A stretch of 64,000 nt of DNA, from NCBI GenBank assembly GCA_040414495.1, contig JBEDUI010000296.1:1-64000 (forward strand), written 5' to 3'. The notes beneath the pieces were generated by a model, which searched no databases, had not been told where the DNA came from, and saw only the letters and a program-made list of their open reading frames with translations. The position numbers and the translations under genes were made by a program. The DNA is from DATAVB01 sp040414495. Lineage in GTDB: Bacteria > Actinomycetota > Actinomycetes > Mycobacteriales > QHCD01. Below are positions 10,651-20,516 of the stretch, one piece after another (the stretch's first letter is position 1; every line of letters begins with the position of its first letter).

Positions 10651-12621
10651 GTGGCCGATCCGTCTTCATACCGCCCTGCGCCCGGGACCATTCCGGTCGA
10701 GCCGGGCGTGTACAAGTTCCGCGACGAACGCGGCCGAGTCATCTACGTCGGTAAGGCCAAGAGCCTGCGATCCCGGCTCTCCTCGTACTTCCAGGACATC
10801 TTCGCGCTGCATCCGCGGACGCGGCAGATGGTCACTACCGCGGCCAGCGTCGAGTGGACGGTCGTCTCCACCGAGGTGGAGGCGCTGCAGCTGGAATACA
10901 ACTGGATCAAGGAGTTCGACCCGCGGTTCAACGTCCGCTACCGGGACGACAAGAGCTACCCGTCGCTGGCCGTAACCCTGTACGAAGAGTATCCACGACT
11001 ACAGGTAATGCGGGGCGCGAAAAAGAAAGGCGTCCGCTATTTCGGGCCATACGCGCATGCCTGGGCCATCCGTGAAACGTTGGATCTGTTGCTTCGCGTT
11101 TTCCCCGCCCGGACCTGTTCTGGCGGTGTTTTCAAGCGCGCCGGCCAGATCGGGAGGCCTTGTCTGCTGGGCTATATCGGCAAATGCTCAGCGCCTTGTG
11201 TAGGCCGAGTCACCGCTGAAGAACACCGGCAGATTGTCGATGATTTCTGCGATTTCATGGCAGGTAAGACAGATCAGTTGCTCCGCCGAATGGAAAAAGA
11301 GATGGCGGTCGCTTCGGCCGAGATGGAGTTCGAGCGAGCCGCTCGTATTCGCGACGACATCGGTGCATTGCGCCGGGCCATGGAAAAGCAGGCTGTCGTG
11401 TTCGGCGATGGCACCGACGCCGATGTGGTGGCGTTCGCCCAGGATCAGCTCGAGGCGGCCGTCCAGGTGTTCCACGTCCGCGGCGGCCGGGTCCGGGGCC
11501 AGCGCGGTTGGGTGATCGACAAGGTAGAGGACGTGAGCACCGGAGATCTGGTCGAGCAGTTCGCCACCCAGATCTACGGCGGCCAGAGCGAGAACGACGC
11601 CGGCGAGGAGGTGCCCCGCGAGGTCCTGGTTCCTGAACTGCCGGCCGACGCCGAGGCGCTGGGCGCCTGGCTGTCCGAGCAGCGCGGCAGCCGGGTCACC
11701 CTGCGGGTGCCGCAGCGCGGTGACAAACGTGCCCTACTGGAGACGGTCGCCCGCAACGCTGAGCAGGCCTTCACCCAGCACAAGCTCAAGCGGGCCAGCG
11801 ACCTGACCGCCCGGTCCCGCGCACTCTCCGAGCTGCAGGACGCCCTCGGGCTGTCCGATGCGCCGCTGCGTATCGAGTGCTTCGACGTCTCGCATGTGCA
11901 GGGCAGCAACGTGGTGGCCAGCATGGTCGTCTTCGAGGACGGGCTGCCGCGCAAGAGCGAATACCGCCGGTTCTCGGTGCGCGGCGTGGACGGCGACGAT
12001 GACACGGCCTGGATGCACGAGGTGGTGCACCGGCGGTTCACCCGGTACCTGCAGGAGCGCGTTGACACCGGCGACGGGCCGGATTCGGCGACACCGATTG
12101 ATCCCGAGACGGGCCGACCGCGTAAATTCGCATATCCGCCCAACCTGCTGGTGGTGGACGGTGGCCCGCCCCAGGTCGCCGCCGCGGCGCGGGCACTCGG
12201 GGAGCTCGGCATCGACGACGTGGCCCTATGCGGCCTGGCCAAGCGCCTGGAGGAGGTGTGGCTGCCCGGTGAGGACGACCCGGTCATCATGCCTCGCACC
12301 TCGGAGGGCCTGTACCTACTGCAGCGGGTACGGGACGAGGCGCACCGCTTCGCGATCACGTACCACCGGCAACGGCGTTCCAAGTCGATGGTCGCCTCGA
12401 CCCTGGACGCGATCCCCGGGCTCGGCGAAACGAGACGCAAAGCATTGCTGGCCCAGTTCGGTTCGCTCAAACGGCTGCGCGCGGCGTCGGTTGAGGATGT
12501 CATGGGTGTACCCGGGATCGGCCGGGCAACAGCGCAGACCGTGGTGGCCGCCTTGCATGACGAGTCGGCCGAGTCGACCCCGACCGTCGATCCGGCGACC
12601 GGGGAAATCATCGAGTCCTAA
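10651..12621 (+). CDS. uvrC: Excinuclease ABC subunit C
   Basis: Dual-incision nuclease of nucleotide excision repair. An N-terminal GIY-YIG domain (GVYKFRD...VIYVGKAKSLRSRL) is followed by a cysteine cluster (TCSGGVF...CSAPC), a UvrB-binding UVR segment (AAEMEFERAARIRDDI), an RNase H-like endonuclease domain (IECFDVSHVQG, VVDGGPPQV) and C-terminal helix-hairpin-helix motifs (IPGLGETRRKALL, VPGIGRATAQ). The GTG 10651 start (VADPSSYRPAPGTIP) matches the N terminus I know from Streptomyces UvrC (MADPSSYRP); an in-frame ATG 60 bp upstream has no ribosome binding site. It is 656 residues long. It is followed after 9 bp by rapZ. Confidence 0.97.
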   Translation: MADPSSYRPAPGTIPVEPGVYKFRDERGRVIYVGKAKSLRSRLSSYFQDIFALHPRTRQMVTTAASVEWTVVSTEVEALQLEYNWIKEFDPRFNVRYRDDKSYPSLAVTLYEEYPRLQVMRGAKKKGVRYFGPYAHAWAIRETLDLLLRVFPARTCSGGVFKRAGQIGRPCLLGYIGKCSAPCVGRVTAEEHRQIVDDFCDFMAGKTDQLLRRMEKEMAVASAEMEFERAARIRDDIGALRRAMEKQAVVFGDGTDADVVAFAQDQLEAAVQVFHVRGGRVRGQRGWVIDKVEDVSTGDLVEQFATQIYGGQSENDAGEEVPREVLVPELPADAEALGAWLSEQRGSRVTLRVPQRGDKRALLETVARNAEQAFTQHKLKRASDLTARSRALSELQDALGLSDAPLRIECFDVSHVQGSNVVASMVVFEDGLPRKSEYRRFSVRGVDGDDDTAWMHEVVHRRFTRYLQERVDTGDGPDSATPIDPETGRPRKFAYPPNLLVVDGGPPQVAAAARALGELGIDDVALCGLAKRLEEVWLPGEDDPVIMPRTSEGLYLLQRVRDEAHRFAITYHRQRRSKSMVASTLDAIPGLGETRRKALLAQFGSLKRLRAASVEDVMGVPGIGRATAQTVVAALHDESAESTPTVDPATGEIIES

Positions 12622-12630
12622 GAGGTTGCG

Positions 12631-13536
12631 GTGACCGACGAGGCAGCGGAGCAGCGGGCCGGGAATACCGCGCGGGGCGGTATCGAGGTGGTGATCGTCT
12701 CGGGGTTGTCCGGCGCGGGCCGAAGTACGGCGGCCAAGTGTCTGGAGGACCTCGGGTTCTTCGTCGTGGACAACCTGCCGCCCGAGCTGATCTCGACCAT
12801 GGTCGAGCTGGGCGGGCGGTCGCAGGGTGCGGTGACCCGGATCGCGGTCGTGGTGGACGTACGTAGCCGGGCGTTCTCCTCCGACCTGCGTGAGGTGATC
12901 GTCGACCTTGACCAGCGTGAGGAACGGCCCCGGGTGCTGTTCCTGGAAGCCAGTGACGATGTGCTCGTACGCCGGTTCGAGAACGTCCGCCGGCAGCACC
13001 CGCTGCAGGGCGATGGCCGGCTGGTCGACGGCATCGCGGCCGAACGGGAACTGCTGCGCGGCCTGGCCGGCGAGGCCGACCTGGTGATCGACACCAGCGT
13101 GCTGAACGTGCATGAGCTGCGGGCCAAGATCGAGGCCGCGTTCGGGCACGGGACCGCCCCGCGGCTGCGGGCGACCGTACTGTCGTTCGGCTACAAGTAC
13201 GGCCTGCCGGTCGACGCTGACCTCGTGATGGATGTTCGGTTCCTGCCCAACCCGCACTGGATTCCGGAGCTGCGTGATCTGACCGGCCTCAACGCCGACG
13301 TACGGGATTACGTCCTCAGCCAGGAAGGGGCGATCGAGTTCATCGAGCAGTTCCATCATCTGCTGCAGTTGGTCGGCGCCGGCTACCGGCGTGAGGGGCG
13401 GCGCTACCTGACCCTCGCGGTCGGCTGTACCGGCGGGAAGCACCGCTCGGTGACGATCGCCGAGCGGCTGGGCGCGCTGCTGTGCGCCGATGGAGTCGAC
13501 GCGAAGGTCGTGCATCGTGACCTGGGCAGGGAGTGA
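12631..13536 (+). CDS. rapZ: RapZ/YvcJ-family nucleotide-binding protein
   Basis: P-loop protein of the RapZ family, 301 residues. The N-terminal Walker A reads GLSGAGRS (residues 25-32), with Arg where Lys is usual; I believe other actinomycete members share this. The C-terminal domain has the conserved GCTGGKHRSV motif. In E. coli RapZ delivers small RNAs to RNase E; in actinomycetes the role is less clear, and conserved linkage to yvcK and whiA suggests envelope or developmental regulation. AGAGG precedes the GTG start. The stop is one base from the yvcK start. Confidence 0.93.
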   Translation: MTDEAAEQRAGNTARGGIEVVIVSGLSGAGRSTAAKCLEDLGFFVVDNLPPELISTMVELGGRSQGAVTRIAVVVDVRSRAFSSDLREVIVDLDQREERPRVLFLEASDDVLVRRFENVRRQHPLQGDGRLVDGIAAERELLRGLAGEADLVIDTSVLNVHELRAKIEAAFGHGTAPRLRATVLSFGYKYGLPVDADLVMDVRFLPNPHWIPELRDLTGLNADVRDYVLSQEGAIEFIEQFHHLLQLVGAGYRREGRRYLTLAVGCTGGKHRSVTIAERLGALLCADGVDAKVVHRDLGRE

Positions 13537-13537
13537 G

Positions 13538-14488
13538 GTGGGCCAGCCGCGGGTCGTGGCGCTGGGCGGCGGGCACGGATTGGCCGCGTCGCTCGGGGCG
13601 TTGCGGCAAATCACGGAGCAGCTGACCGCGATCGTCACGGTCGCCGACGACGGCGGTTCGAGCGGTCGGATCCGGCGCGAGCTGCCGGCCATCCCGCCCG
13701 GCGACCTGCGGATGGCGTTGGCGGCGTTGGCCCGCTCGGACAAATTCGAGTGGGAATCCCTGCTGCAGCACCGGTTCGGCGGTTCCGGCGCCTTGGCTGG
13801 TCACCCGGTCGGGAACCTCATCATCACCGGGTTGGCCGAGTTGACTGGGGACACGGTGCGGGCCCTGGAATTGACCGGCGAGCTGCTCGGCGCGGTCGGC
13901 CGTGTGCTGCCGATGAGCACGGTGCCGTTGGAGATCGTGGCCGAGGTCGCCGATATCGACGATGAGCCGGGCACGATCCGGCGGATCCGTGGCCAGGTCG
14001 CGGTGGCCAGTACGCCGGGCCGGGTGTTGTCGGTGACCGTGTTGCCCGAGCATCCACCGGCCTGCCCGCAGGCGGTCGAGGCGATCCGGTCGGCCGATTA
14101 TGTGGTGCTCGGCCCCGGGTCGTGGTTCACCAGTGTGCTGCCGCACCTGATGGTGCCGGAATTGGCGGCGGCACTATTGGAAACGCCAGCCCGTCGGGTG
14201 GTGGCGCTCAACCTCGCCCAGCAGGTCGGGGAGACCGACGGCTTCTCACCGGAAAAGCACCTCGACGTGTTGTGCGAGCACGCGCCGACCATGCAGATCG
14301 ACGTTGTCATCGCCGACACCAGTGCGGTTCCGGACGTGCGGGCGTTGTCCGCGGCAGTGGAGCGAATCGGCGCCGAATTGGTGTTGGCGCCGGTGGCGGC
14401 CAATGATGGTTCGGCTCGGCACGACCCGAAATTGTTGGCCGACGCGTACGCCCAGATCTTCCGTATGCAGCACGCTGGTCGAGAATGA
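13538..14488 (+). CDS. yvcK: YvcK/CofD-like gluconeogenesis factor
   Basis: 316-residue member of the YvcK (uridine diphosphate-sugar binding, CofD-fold) family. Visible motifs are the N-terminal ALGGGHGLAASLGALR, the VTVADDGGSSGRIRRE stretch and the PGSWFTSVLPHL segment. YvcK proteins affect cell shape and peptidoglycan precursor supply in Bacillus and mycobacteria. The GTG 13538 start follows the rapZ stop by one nucleotide, with GGGAG upstream, so it is very likely co-translated with rapZ. Confidence 0.93.
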   Translation: MGQPRVVALGGGHGLAASLGALRQITEQLTAIVTVADDGGSSGRIRRELPAIPPGDLRMALAALARSDKFEWESLLQHRFGGSGALAGHPVGNLIITGLAELTGDTVRALELTGELLGAVGRVLPMSTVPLEIVAEVADIDDEPGTIRRIRGQVAVASTPGRVLSVTVLPEHPPACPQAVEAIRSADYVVLGPGSWFTSVLPHLMVPELAAALLETPARRVVALNLAQQVGETDGFSPEKHLDVLCEHAPTMQIDVVIADTSAVPDVRALSAAVERIGAELVLAPVAANDGSARHDPKLLADAYAQIFRMQHAGRE

Positions 14489-14630
14489 CGTTGGAACGTA
14501 GTGCGATTCACCGCGGGGGACAGGTTACGTAGAGCAGCGAGAAAAGAGGTAGATGCGCGCTAAGGGAAGCCTTGGGGCTGGCTTCCATGGCAGAGCAGGT
14601 GGGACACAACGGGGAAAGGACTTGAGGCAT

Positions 14631-15611
14631 ATGGCGATGACAGCATCGGTGAAGGACGAGCTCAGCCGACTCACGGTGACAAAAACGTGTTGCCGGCGGG
14701 CGGAGGTCTCCACCTTGCTGCGGTTCGCCGGGGGGCTACACATCGTCGGGGGCCGGGTCGTGGTCGAGGCAGAACTCGACACCGGATCAGTGGCACGGCG
14801 GCTGCGTAAAGATATTGCGGAGGTGTACGGCTACACCTCCGACATTCGGATGTTGACCGGTAGCGGTATTCGTAAGGGCAGTCGCTACGTGGTCCGGGTG
14901 ACGAAGGACGGCGAGGGGCTGGCTCGTCAGACCGGGCTGCTGGATCTGCGTGGCCGGCCGGTGCGGGGACTGCCGCCGCAGGTGGTTTCCGGCGGGGTGT
15001 GCGACGCCGAAGCCGCCTGGCGCGGCGCTTTTCTGGCCCACGGGTCGCTGACCGAACCTGGGCGCTCGTCGGCGTTGGAGGTCACCTGCCCGGGCCCGGA
15101 GGCGGGGCTGGCGTTGGTCGGGGCGGCGCGGCGGCTGGGCATCGCCTCGAAGGCGCGCGAGGTACGCGGCGTGGATCGGGTCGTGGTGCGTGATGGCGAT
15201 GCGATCGGCGCGCTGCTGACCCGGCTCGGCGCGCACGAGTCGGTGCTGGCGTGGGAAGAGCGCCGGATGCGTCGCGAGGTCCGGGCCACCGCCAACCGGC
15301 TGGCCAACTTCGACGATGCCAACCTGCGTCGTTCGGCCCGGGCGGCGGTGGCGGCCGGGGCGCGGGTCGGCCGGGCGATGCAGATCCTCGGCGACGACGC
15401 ACCGGAGCATCTGCTCAGCGCCGGCCGGCTGCGTCTGGAGCACAAGCAGGCGTCGCTGGAGGAACTCGGCGCGTTGGCCGATCCGCCGATGACGAAGGAC
15501 GCGGTGGCCGGCCGGATCCGCCGGCTGCTGGCGTTGGCCGATAAGCGGGCCAGCGAGTTGGGGCTGCCGGACACCGAGTCGACGGTGACCCCGGAGATGC
15601 TCTCGTCCTGA
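14631..15611 (+). CDS. whiA: Sporulation/cell-division regulator WhiA
   Basis: DNA-binding regulator with a degenerate LAGLIDADG homing-endonuclease fold (WHIA N domain) and a C-terminal helix-turn-helix (LEELGALADPPMTKDAVAGRIRRLL). In Streptomyces it works with WhiB to start sporulation septation. The start MAMTASVKDELSRL matches the conserved WhiA N terminus. An in-frame ATG at 14553, with a good AAGAGG site, would add 26 basic residues and cannot be excluded. It is 326 residues long from 14631. Closely linked to rapZ and yvcK, as in most actinomycetes. Confidence 0.95.
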   Translation: MAMTASVKDELSRLTVTKTCCRRAEVSTLLRFAGGLHIVGGRVVVEAELDTGSVARRLRKDIAEVYGYTSDIRMLTGSGIRKGSRYVVRVTKDGEGLARQTGLLDLRGRPVRGLPPQVVSGGVCDAEAAWRGAFLAHGSLTEPGRSSALEVTCPGPEAGLALVGAARRLGIASKAREVRGVDRVVVRDGDAIGALLTRLGAHESVLAWEERRMRREVRATANRLANFDDANLRRSARAAVAAGARVGRAMQILGDDAPEHLLSAGRLRLEHKQASLEELGALADPPMTKDAVAGRIRRLLALADKRASELGLPDTESTVTPEMLSS

Positions 15612-15624
15612 GCCGCCATGGTGA

Positions 15625-15653
15625 ACCGGTGTCGCCAGGGCTGGGACACCGGT
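15625..15653. terminator. Hairpin after whiA
   Basis: A 9-bp stem (ACCGGTGTC / GACACCGGT) with an 11-nt loop lies 14 bp downstream of the whiA stop. It has no T-run. Confidence 0.55.
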
Positions 15654-15834
15654 GACACCGCAGCCGGAATGCCGTGATCCGTACGGGATTTGCTTGTGCC
15701 TTCCGGTGTGCGGCGGCGTTGTCCCCCAGATCGGTCGGGGGCCCACCCGCTAGGTAGCATTGTCCTGGCAAAGACGCCTATCGCGATCGTCCGCCGCCGG
15801 CTTGAGGCGGCCGTACATATCTGAGGAGTTCCGC

Positions 15835-16856
<1,022 letters not shown>

Positions 16857-16860
<4 letters not shown>

Positions 16861-18053
16861 AGACCGTCTCCGATCTCCTTTCCGAGGGCGTCTCCGGGCG
16901 CAAGGTCCTGATCCGGTCCGACCTGAACGTTCCGCTGGACGGGGCGCGAATCACCGACGATGGCCGTATTCGGGCCAGCGTTCCGGTGATTTCCAAGCTG
17001 GCCGACGCCGGTGCGCGGGTCATCGTGACCGCGCACCTCGGCCGGCCCAAGGGCGCGCCGGACCCGAAGTACACGCTGGCTCCCGTTGCCGCCCGATTGG
17101 GTGAGTTGCTGGGCAAGCCGGTGGTGTTCGCCTCCGATGTGGTGGGGGAGAGCGCCAGGTCCACTGTGGACGGTCTGGCCGACGGTGGCGTGGCGTTGCT
17201 GGAAAACGTACGGTTCGATGCCCGCGAGACGTCGAAGGATGACGCCGAGCGGGGCGCATTCGCCGACCAGCTGGCGGCTTTGGCTGAGTCCTATGTGGAC
17301 GATGCGTTCGGCGCGGTGCATCGCAAGCACGCCAGTGTGTACGACGTTGCGCAGCGGTTGCCGCACTACGCCGGCGATCTGGTGCAGCGCGAGCTGGAGG
17401 TGCTGCGCAACCTCACCGGCGAGCCGGCCCGGCCGTTCGTCGTCGTGCTCGGCGGTTCGAAGCCGTCGGACAAGCTCGCGGTCATCGGCAACCTGCTGCC
17501 CAAGGTCAACCGGCTGCTCATCGGCGGCGGCATGGGTTACACGTTCCTCAAAGCCAAGGGCTACGAGGTCGGCAAATCCCTGCTGCAGGAGGACCAGATC
17601 GACGCGGTCCGCGATGTGATGGCCGAGGCCGAGCGCCTGGGCGTCGAGCTGGTGCTGCCGGTGGATGTGCTGGCGGCCAAGGAATTCGGCCCGGACGCGG
17701 ACTACGAGGTCGTCGCGGCCGACGCGATTCCGGCCGACCGGGAAGGCCTCGACGCCGGCCCGGCGACCCGCGAGCTGTTCGCCAGCAAGCTGGCCGACGC
17801 CGGCACGATCTTCTGGAACGGTCCGGTCGGCGTCTTCGAGTTCCCGGCCTTCGCCGGCGGTACGAAGGCGGTCGCCGAGGCGATCATCGCCAGCTCGGCG
17901 TTCAGCGTCGTGGGTGGCGGCGACTCGGCGGCGGCGGTGCGTCAGGCCGGTCTGCCCGAAGACGGGTTCTCACACATCTCGACCGGCGGCGGTGCCTCGC
18001 TGGAATTCCTGGAGGGCAAGGAATTGCCCGGCGTAGCCGTACTGGAGGACTGA
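16857..18053 (+). CDS. pgk: Phosphoglycerate kinase
   Basis: Catalyses ATP formation from 1,3-bisphosphoglycerate. The N-terminal substrate-binding motif RSDLNVPLD and the LGRPKG segment are present, with the C-terminal nucleotide-binding FWNGPVGVFE and GGGDSAAAV. It is 398 residues long, as expected. The GTG at 16857 overlaps the gap stop. An upstream in-frame start lies inside gap and is not used. The palindrome GTCCACTGTGGAC at 17159 lies inside the gene. Confidence 0.97.
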
Positions 18054-18057
18054 GCAG

Positions 18058-18846
18058 GTGGCAAAGAAGTCGTCCGGCCGGCGTCCGCTCATCGCCGGCA
18101 ACTGGAAGATGAATCTCAACCACCTCGAGGCGATCGCCCTGGTGCAGAAGGTCGTATACGGCCTGCCCAAGGAGACGCTGGAGGCGGTCGAGGTCGTGGT
18201 GTTGCCGCCGTTCGTGGATCTGCGCAGCGTGCAGACCTTGATCGACGGCGACAAATTGGCCATCGGATACGGCGCGCAGGACCTCTCGCCGCACGCGAGC
18301 GGCGCGTACACCGGCGACATCGCAGGTTCGATGCTGGCCAAGCTCGGCTGCGCGTACGTGGTGGTCGGGCACTCCGAGCGGCGGTTGTACCACTGCGAGG
18401 ACGACGAGCTGGTGGGCGCCAAGGTCAAGGCGGCCTACGCAGCCGGGCTCACGCCGATTCTGTGTGTCGGCGAGGGCGTGGACGTCCGCGAGGCGGGGCA
18501 GCACGTCGAGCACTCCTGCAGTCAGCTGCGGGCGGCATTGGATGGCATCACCGCCGAGCAGGCGCGGACGATCGTGGTCGCGTACGAGCCGGTGTGGGCC
18601 ATCGGCACCGGCAAGGTCGCGACGCCGGGCGACGCCCAGGAGGTGTGCAGCGAGCTGCGCAATACGCTGGCCGACCTGTACTCGGGCGACCTGGCTGACG
18701 GCGTTCGGATTCTCTATGGCGGTTCGGTGAAGGCCGATAACGCCGCGGCGATCCTGGAGCAGGTGGACATCGACGGCGCGCTGGTCGGTGGCGCGAGCAT
18801 CGACGGCGACCAGTTCACCCGCATCGCCCACGCCGGGGCCAACTGA
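18058..18846 (+). CDS. tpiA: Triosephosphate isomerase
   Basis: Interconverts dihydroxyacetone phosphate and glyceraldehyde 3-phosphate. Catalytic Lys is in AGNWKMN, His in VVVGHSERR and Glu in VVAYEPVWAIGTG; the phosphate loop is LYGGSVK. It is 262 residues long. GTG 18058 begins four bases after the pgk stop. The operon ends here with a strong terminator. Confidence 0.97.
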   Translation: MAKKSSGRRPLIAGNWKMNLNHLEAIALVQKVVYGLPKETLEAVEVVVLPPFVDLRSVQTLIDGDKLAIGYGAQDLSPHASGAYTGDIAGSMLAKLGCAYVVVGHSERRLYHCEDDELVGAKVKAAYAAGLTPILCVGEGVDVREAGQHVEHSCSQLRAALDGITAEQARTIVVAYEPVWAIGTGKVATPGDAQEVCSELRNTLADLYSGDLADGVRILYGGSVKADNAAAILEQVDIDGALVGGASIDGDQFTRIAHAGAN

Positions 18847-18858
18847 TTCATTAACGCG

Positions 18859-18906
18859 GACGCGATGTTCGGGCCGTATTAATCGGTCCGAACATCGCGT
18901 CTTTTT
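18859..18906 (+). terminator. Rho-independent terminator of gap-pgk-tpiA
   Basis: A 14-bp perfect stem (GACGCGATGTTCGG at 18859-18872 and CCGAACATCGCGTC at 18888-18901) followed directly by five T. It starts 12 bp after the tpiA stop. This is the only terminator in the window that I noted with a clear T-run. Confidence 0.92.
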
Positions 18907-18919
18907 GCGTTTGTACGTA

Positions 18920-18932
18920 GTCCACTGTGGAC
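18920..18932. repeat. Recurring palindrome GTCCAC-N-GTGGAC (intergenic copy)
   Basis: A 13-bp inverted repeat with a one-base centre, here GTCCACTGTGGAC. Five more perfect copies are at 4203-4215, 17159-17171, 41741-41753, 60253-60265 and 61014-61026, all inside genes. Near-matches occur around 29073 and 56287. The half-site resembles the actinobacterial DnaA-box core (GTCCACA). Confidence 0.8.
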
Positions 18933-19147
18933 TGTTGAAAGCGCCATCCGCGTAAGGGGATTCGCGGCTCACCCAAATCGAGGGTGCAGTTGCGATCTGA
19001 AGCCGCCGGGTTTCCGGCAGAGATCTGGCGATGTCATTGGTGAGGTTGCCGAACCGCAGGCCGGAGCCACGGAAGGGCTCGAGCCAGCCGTTGATCCTTC
19101 TGTCGGACCGTTGGAGCTGCCAGGCCCGGGCGCGGGTTGCCCGGTGT
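18933..19147 (-). other. Unassigned stretch, possible decayed gene end
   Basis: Read leftwards, one frame gives a protein-like stretch (LEPFRGSGLRFGNLTNDIAR and LPETRRLQIATAP) without a start of its own. It follows the aldo/keto reductase gene. I cannot place it in a family; it may be the remnant of a lost gene. Confidence 0.25.
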
Positions 19148-20023
19148 TCAGCAGCCGATGCCATCCAAGTCGGCCTTGTCCTGTTCGGAGAGGGAGACCC
19201 CCGCTCCGGCGATGTTTTCGCGCAGATGCGCAGCCTTGGATGTGCCGGGGATGAGAAGGATGTTCGGTGACCGGCGCAGCATCCATGCCAGTGCGACGGA
19301 CATCAATGTCGTGCCGAGCCTGCTGGCGACGGTGGAGAGCGTCTCGGACTGCAGCGGTGTAAGGCCCCCGAGGGGGAAGAACGGCACGTACGCGATGCCC
19401 TCGGCGGCGAGAGAGTCGATGAGGGCATCGTCGTGGCGGTGGGCGAGGTTGTACATGTTCTGCACGCACACGATGTCGGCGATGCTCTGCGCCTCGGCGA
19501 CCTGTTCGACGGTGACGTTGCTGACACCGAGGTGACGGATCAGCCCCTGCCGCTGGAGATCGACGAGCGTGCCGAACGCCTCGGCGATCGACCCGTCCTG
19601 CGGCCCGGTCGCGTCGCCCATGCGCATGTTGACCAAATCGAGGGACTCGACGCCGAGGGAGTCCAGGTTCTCGTGCACCTGCTGGCGCACGTCCTCGGGT
19701 TTCCGGGCTACCGGCCAACCGCCCTGCTGGTCACGATTCGCTCCCACCTTCGTGGCGATGAACAACGACTCCGGGTACGGGTGCAACGCTTCGCGGATCA
19801 GCTCATTGACCACGCGCGGGCCGTAGGCGTCGCTGGTGTCGATGTGGGTGATCCCCTGCTCGACGGCCTCACGCAGCACGGCCAGCGCACCCTCACGGTC
19901 GGCGGGCGGCCCCATGACCCAGGGGCCGGCGAGCTGCATCGCGCCGTAACCGAACCGAGTGATCCGCGTATCGCCCAGCGTCCAGCTGCCGCCGGGAAGC
20001 CGCGAGGTGGAGTTGTTCATCAT
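19148..20023 (-). CDS. Aldo/keto reductase family oxidoreductase
   Basis: NADPH-dependent reductase with a TIM-barrel fold, about 291 residues. Catalytic Asp and Tyr are in HIDTSDAYG and Lys in IATKVG; the position of the usual His carries Asn (LDLVNMRMG), as in the YdbC/pyridoxal reductase-like branch. The cofactor-binding end has LIPGTSKAAHLREN. ATG 20023 is preferred because GAAAGG lies just upstream; ATG 20035 is an alternative. It is divergent from an HxlR-type regulator, with a perfect palindrome between them, suggesting the regulator controlled this gene. Natural substrate unknown. Confidence 0.88.
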   Translation of the reverse strand: MMNNSTSRLPGGSWTLGDTRITRFGYGAMQLAGPWVMGPPADREGALAVLREAVEQGITHIDTSDAYGPRVVNELIREALHPYPESLFIATKVGANRDQQGGWPVARKPEDVRQQVHENLDSLGVESLDLVNMRMGDATGPQDGSIAEAFGTLVDLQRQGLIRHLGVSNVTVEQVAEAQSIADIVCVQNMYNLAHRHDDALIDSLAAEGIAYVPFFPLGGLTPLQSETLSTVASRLGTTLMSVALAWMLRRSPNILLIPGTSKAAHLRENIAGAGVSLSEQDKADLDGIGC

Positions 20024-20085
20024 GATGCCTTTCATCTCGCACTGGGGTGGCGGGATGCGGCCGCCTTACATCAGTATCGGAGAGT

Positions 20086-20104
20086 TACTTCCTATCGGGA
20101 AGTA
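20086..20104. promoter_or_regulatory. Palindromic operator between the reductase and the HxlR gene
   Basis: TACTTCC-TATCG-GGAAGTA, with 7-bp perfect arms and a 5-bp spacer, in the 118-bp divergent region. ACTT/AAGT half-sites are typical of HxlR-family operators. Assignment is by position and symmetry. Confidence 0.6.
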
Positions 20105-20141
20105 GGCACTTTAGAGTGCGTAACCCATCCGACGGTGAGAG

Positions 20142-20504
20142 GTGGGAGCGGCGACAGCGGCTCAGAAGAAGGCACAGGCCACGAGGGAGCACAACGCCGT
20201 CCTGGCGGCCTGCCCCAGCCGTCAATTGCTCGACCGGATCTCGAATAAATGGGTCGTGCTGATCCTGCGCGCACTGGGCGGCGACACATCCGCCGCGCCC
20301 GGCAGCTCCGATGCGGCCAAGGCGATGCGCTATTCGGAGATCTCTCGTCTACTGGCCGGGGTTAGCCAGAAGGTGCTGACCAGACCCTGCGGTCGCTGGA
20401 ACGCGACGGGCTGCTCACCCGCACCGTGCCGCCGACCCAGCCGCTACACCCTCATCTGGGAGGAGCCGGATTCGCGCACAGCGACTGCGTACGGCGCCGT
20501 TTAG
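20142..20504 (+). pseudogene. HxlR-family regulator, frameshifted and truncated
   Basis: The first 80 or so residues are a clear HxlR winged-helix domain (CPSRQLLDRISNKWVVLILR, MRYSEISRLLAGVSQKVLT). After VLT the frame should read QTLRSLERDGLLTRTV, but the DNA reads RPCGRWNATGCSP: restoring one C (ACCAGACC to ACCCAGACC, near 20382) gives exactly the expected residues. Beyond PPTQP the family's C-terminal helix is also missing in every frame. The wing and dimerisation parts are therefore lost. The divergent reductase and its palindromic operator remain intact. Confidence 0.75.
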
Positions 20505-20516
20505 CGTTGGCTAAAC
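20499..20516. terminator. Small hairpin between convergent genes
   Basis: GTTTAGC-GTTG-GCTAAAC, a 7-bp perfect stem over the ends of the convergent HxlR pseudogene and VOC gene. Confidence 0.4.

Noticed and set aside
10388..10669. Possible leftward gene before uvrC
   Set aside because: It overlaps the uvrC start, lacks a ribosome binding site and shows no family features.
15613..15670. 19-codon frame (MVNRCRQGWDTGD...) as a leader peptide of gap
   Set aside because: It coincides with the whiA terminator hairpin, lacks a ribosome binding site and has no codon run that suggests attenuation.
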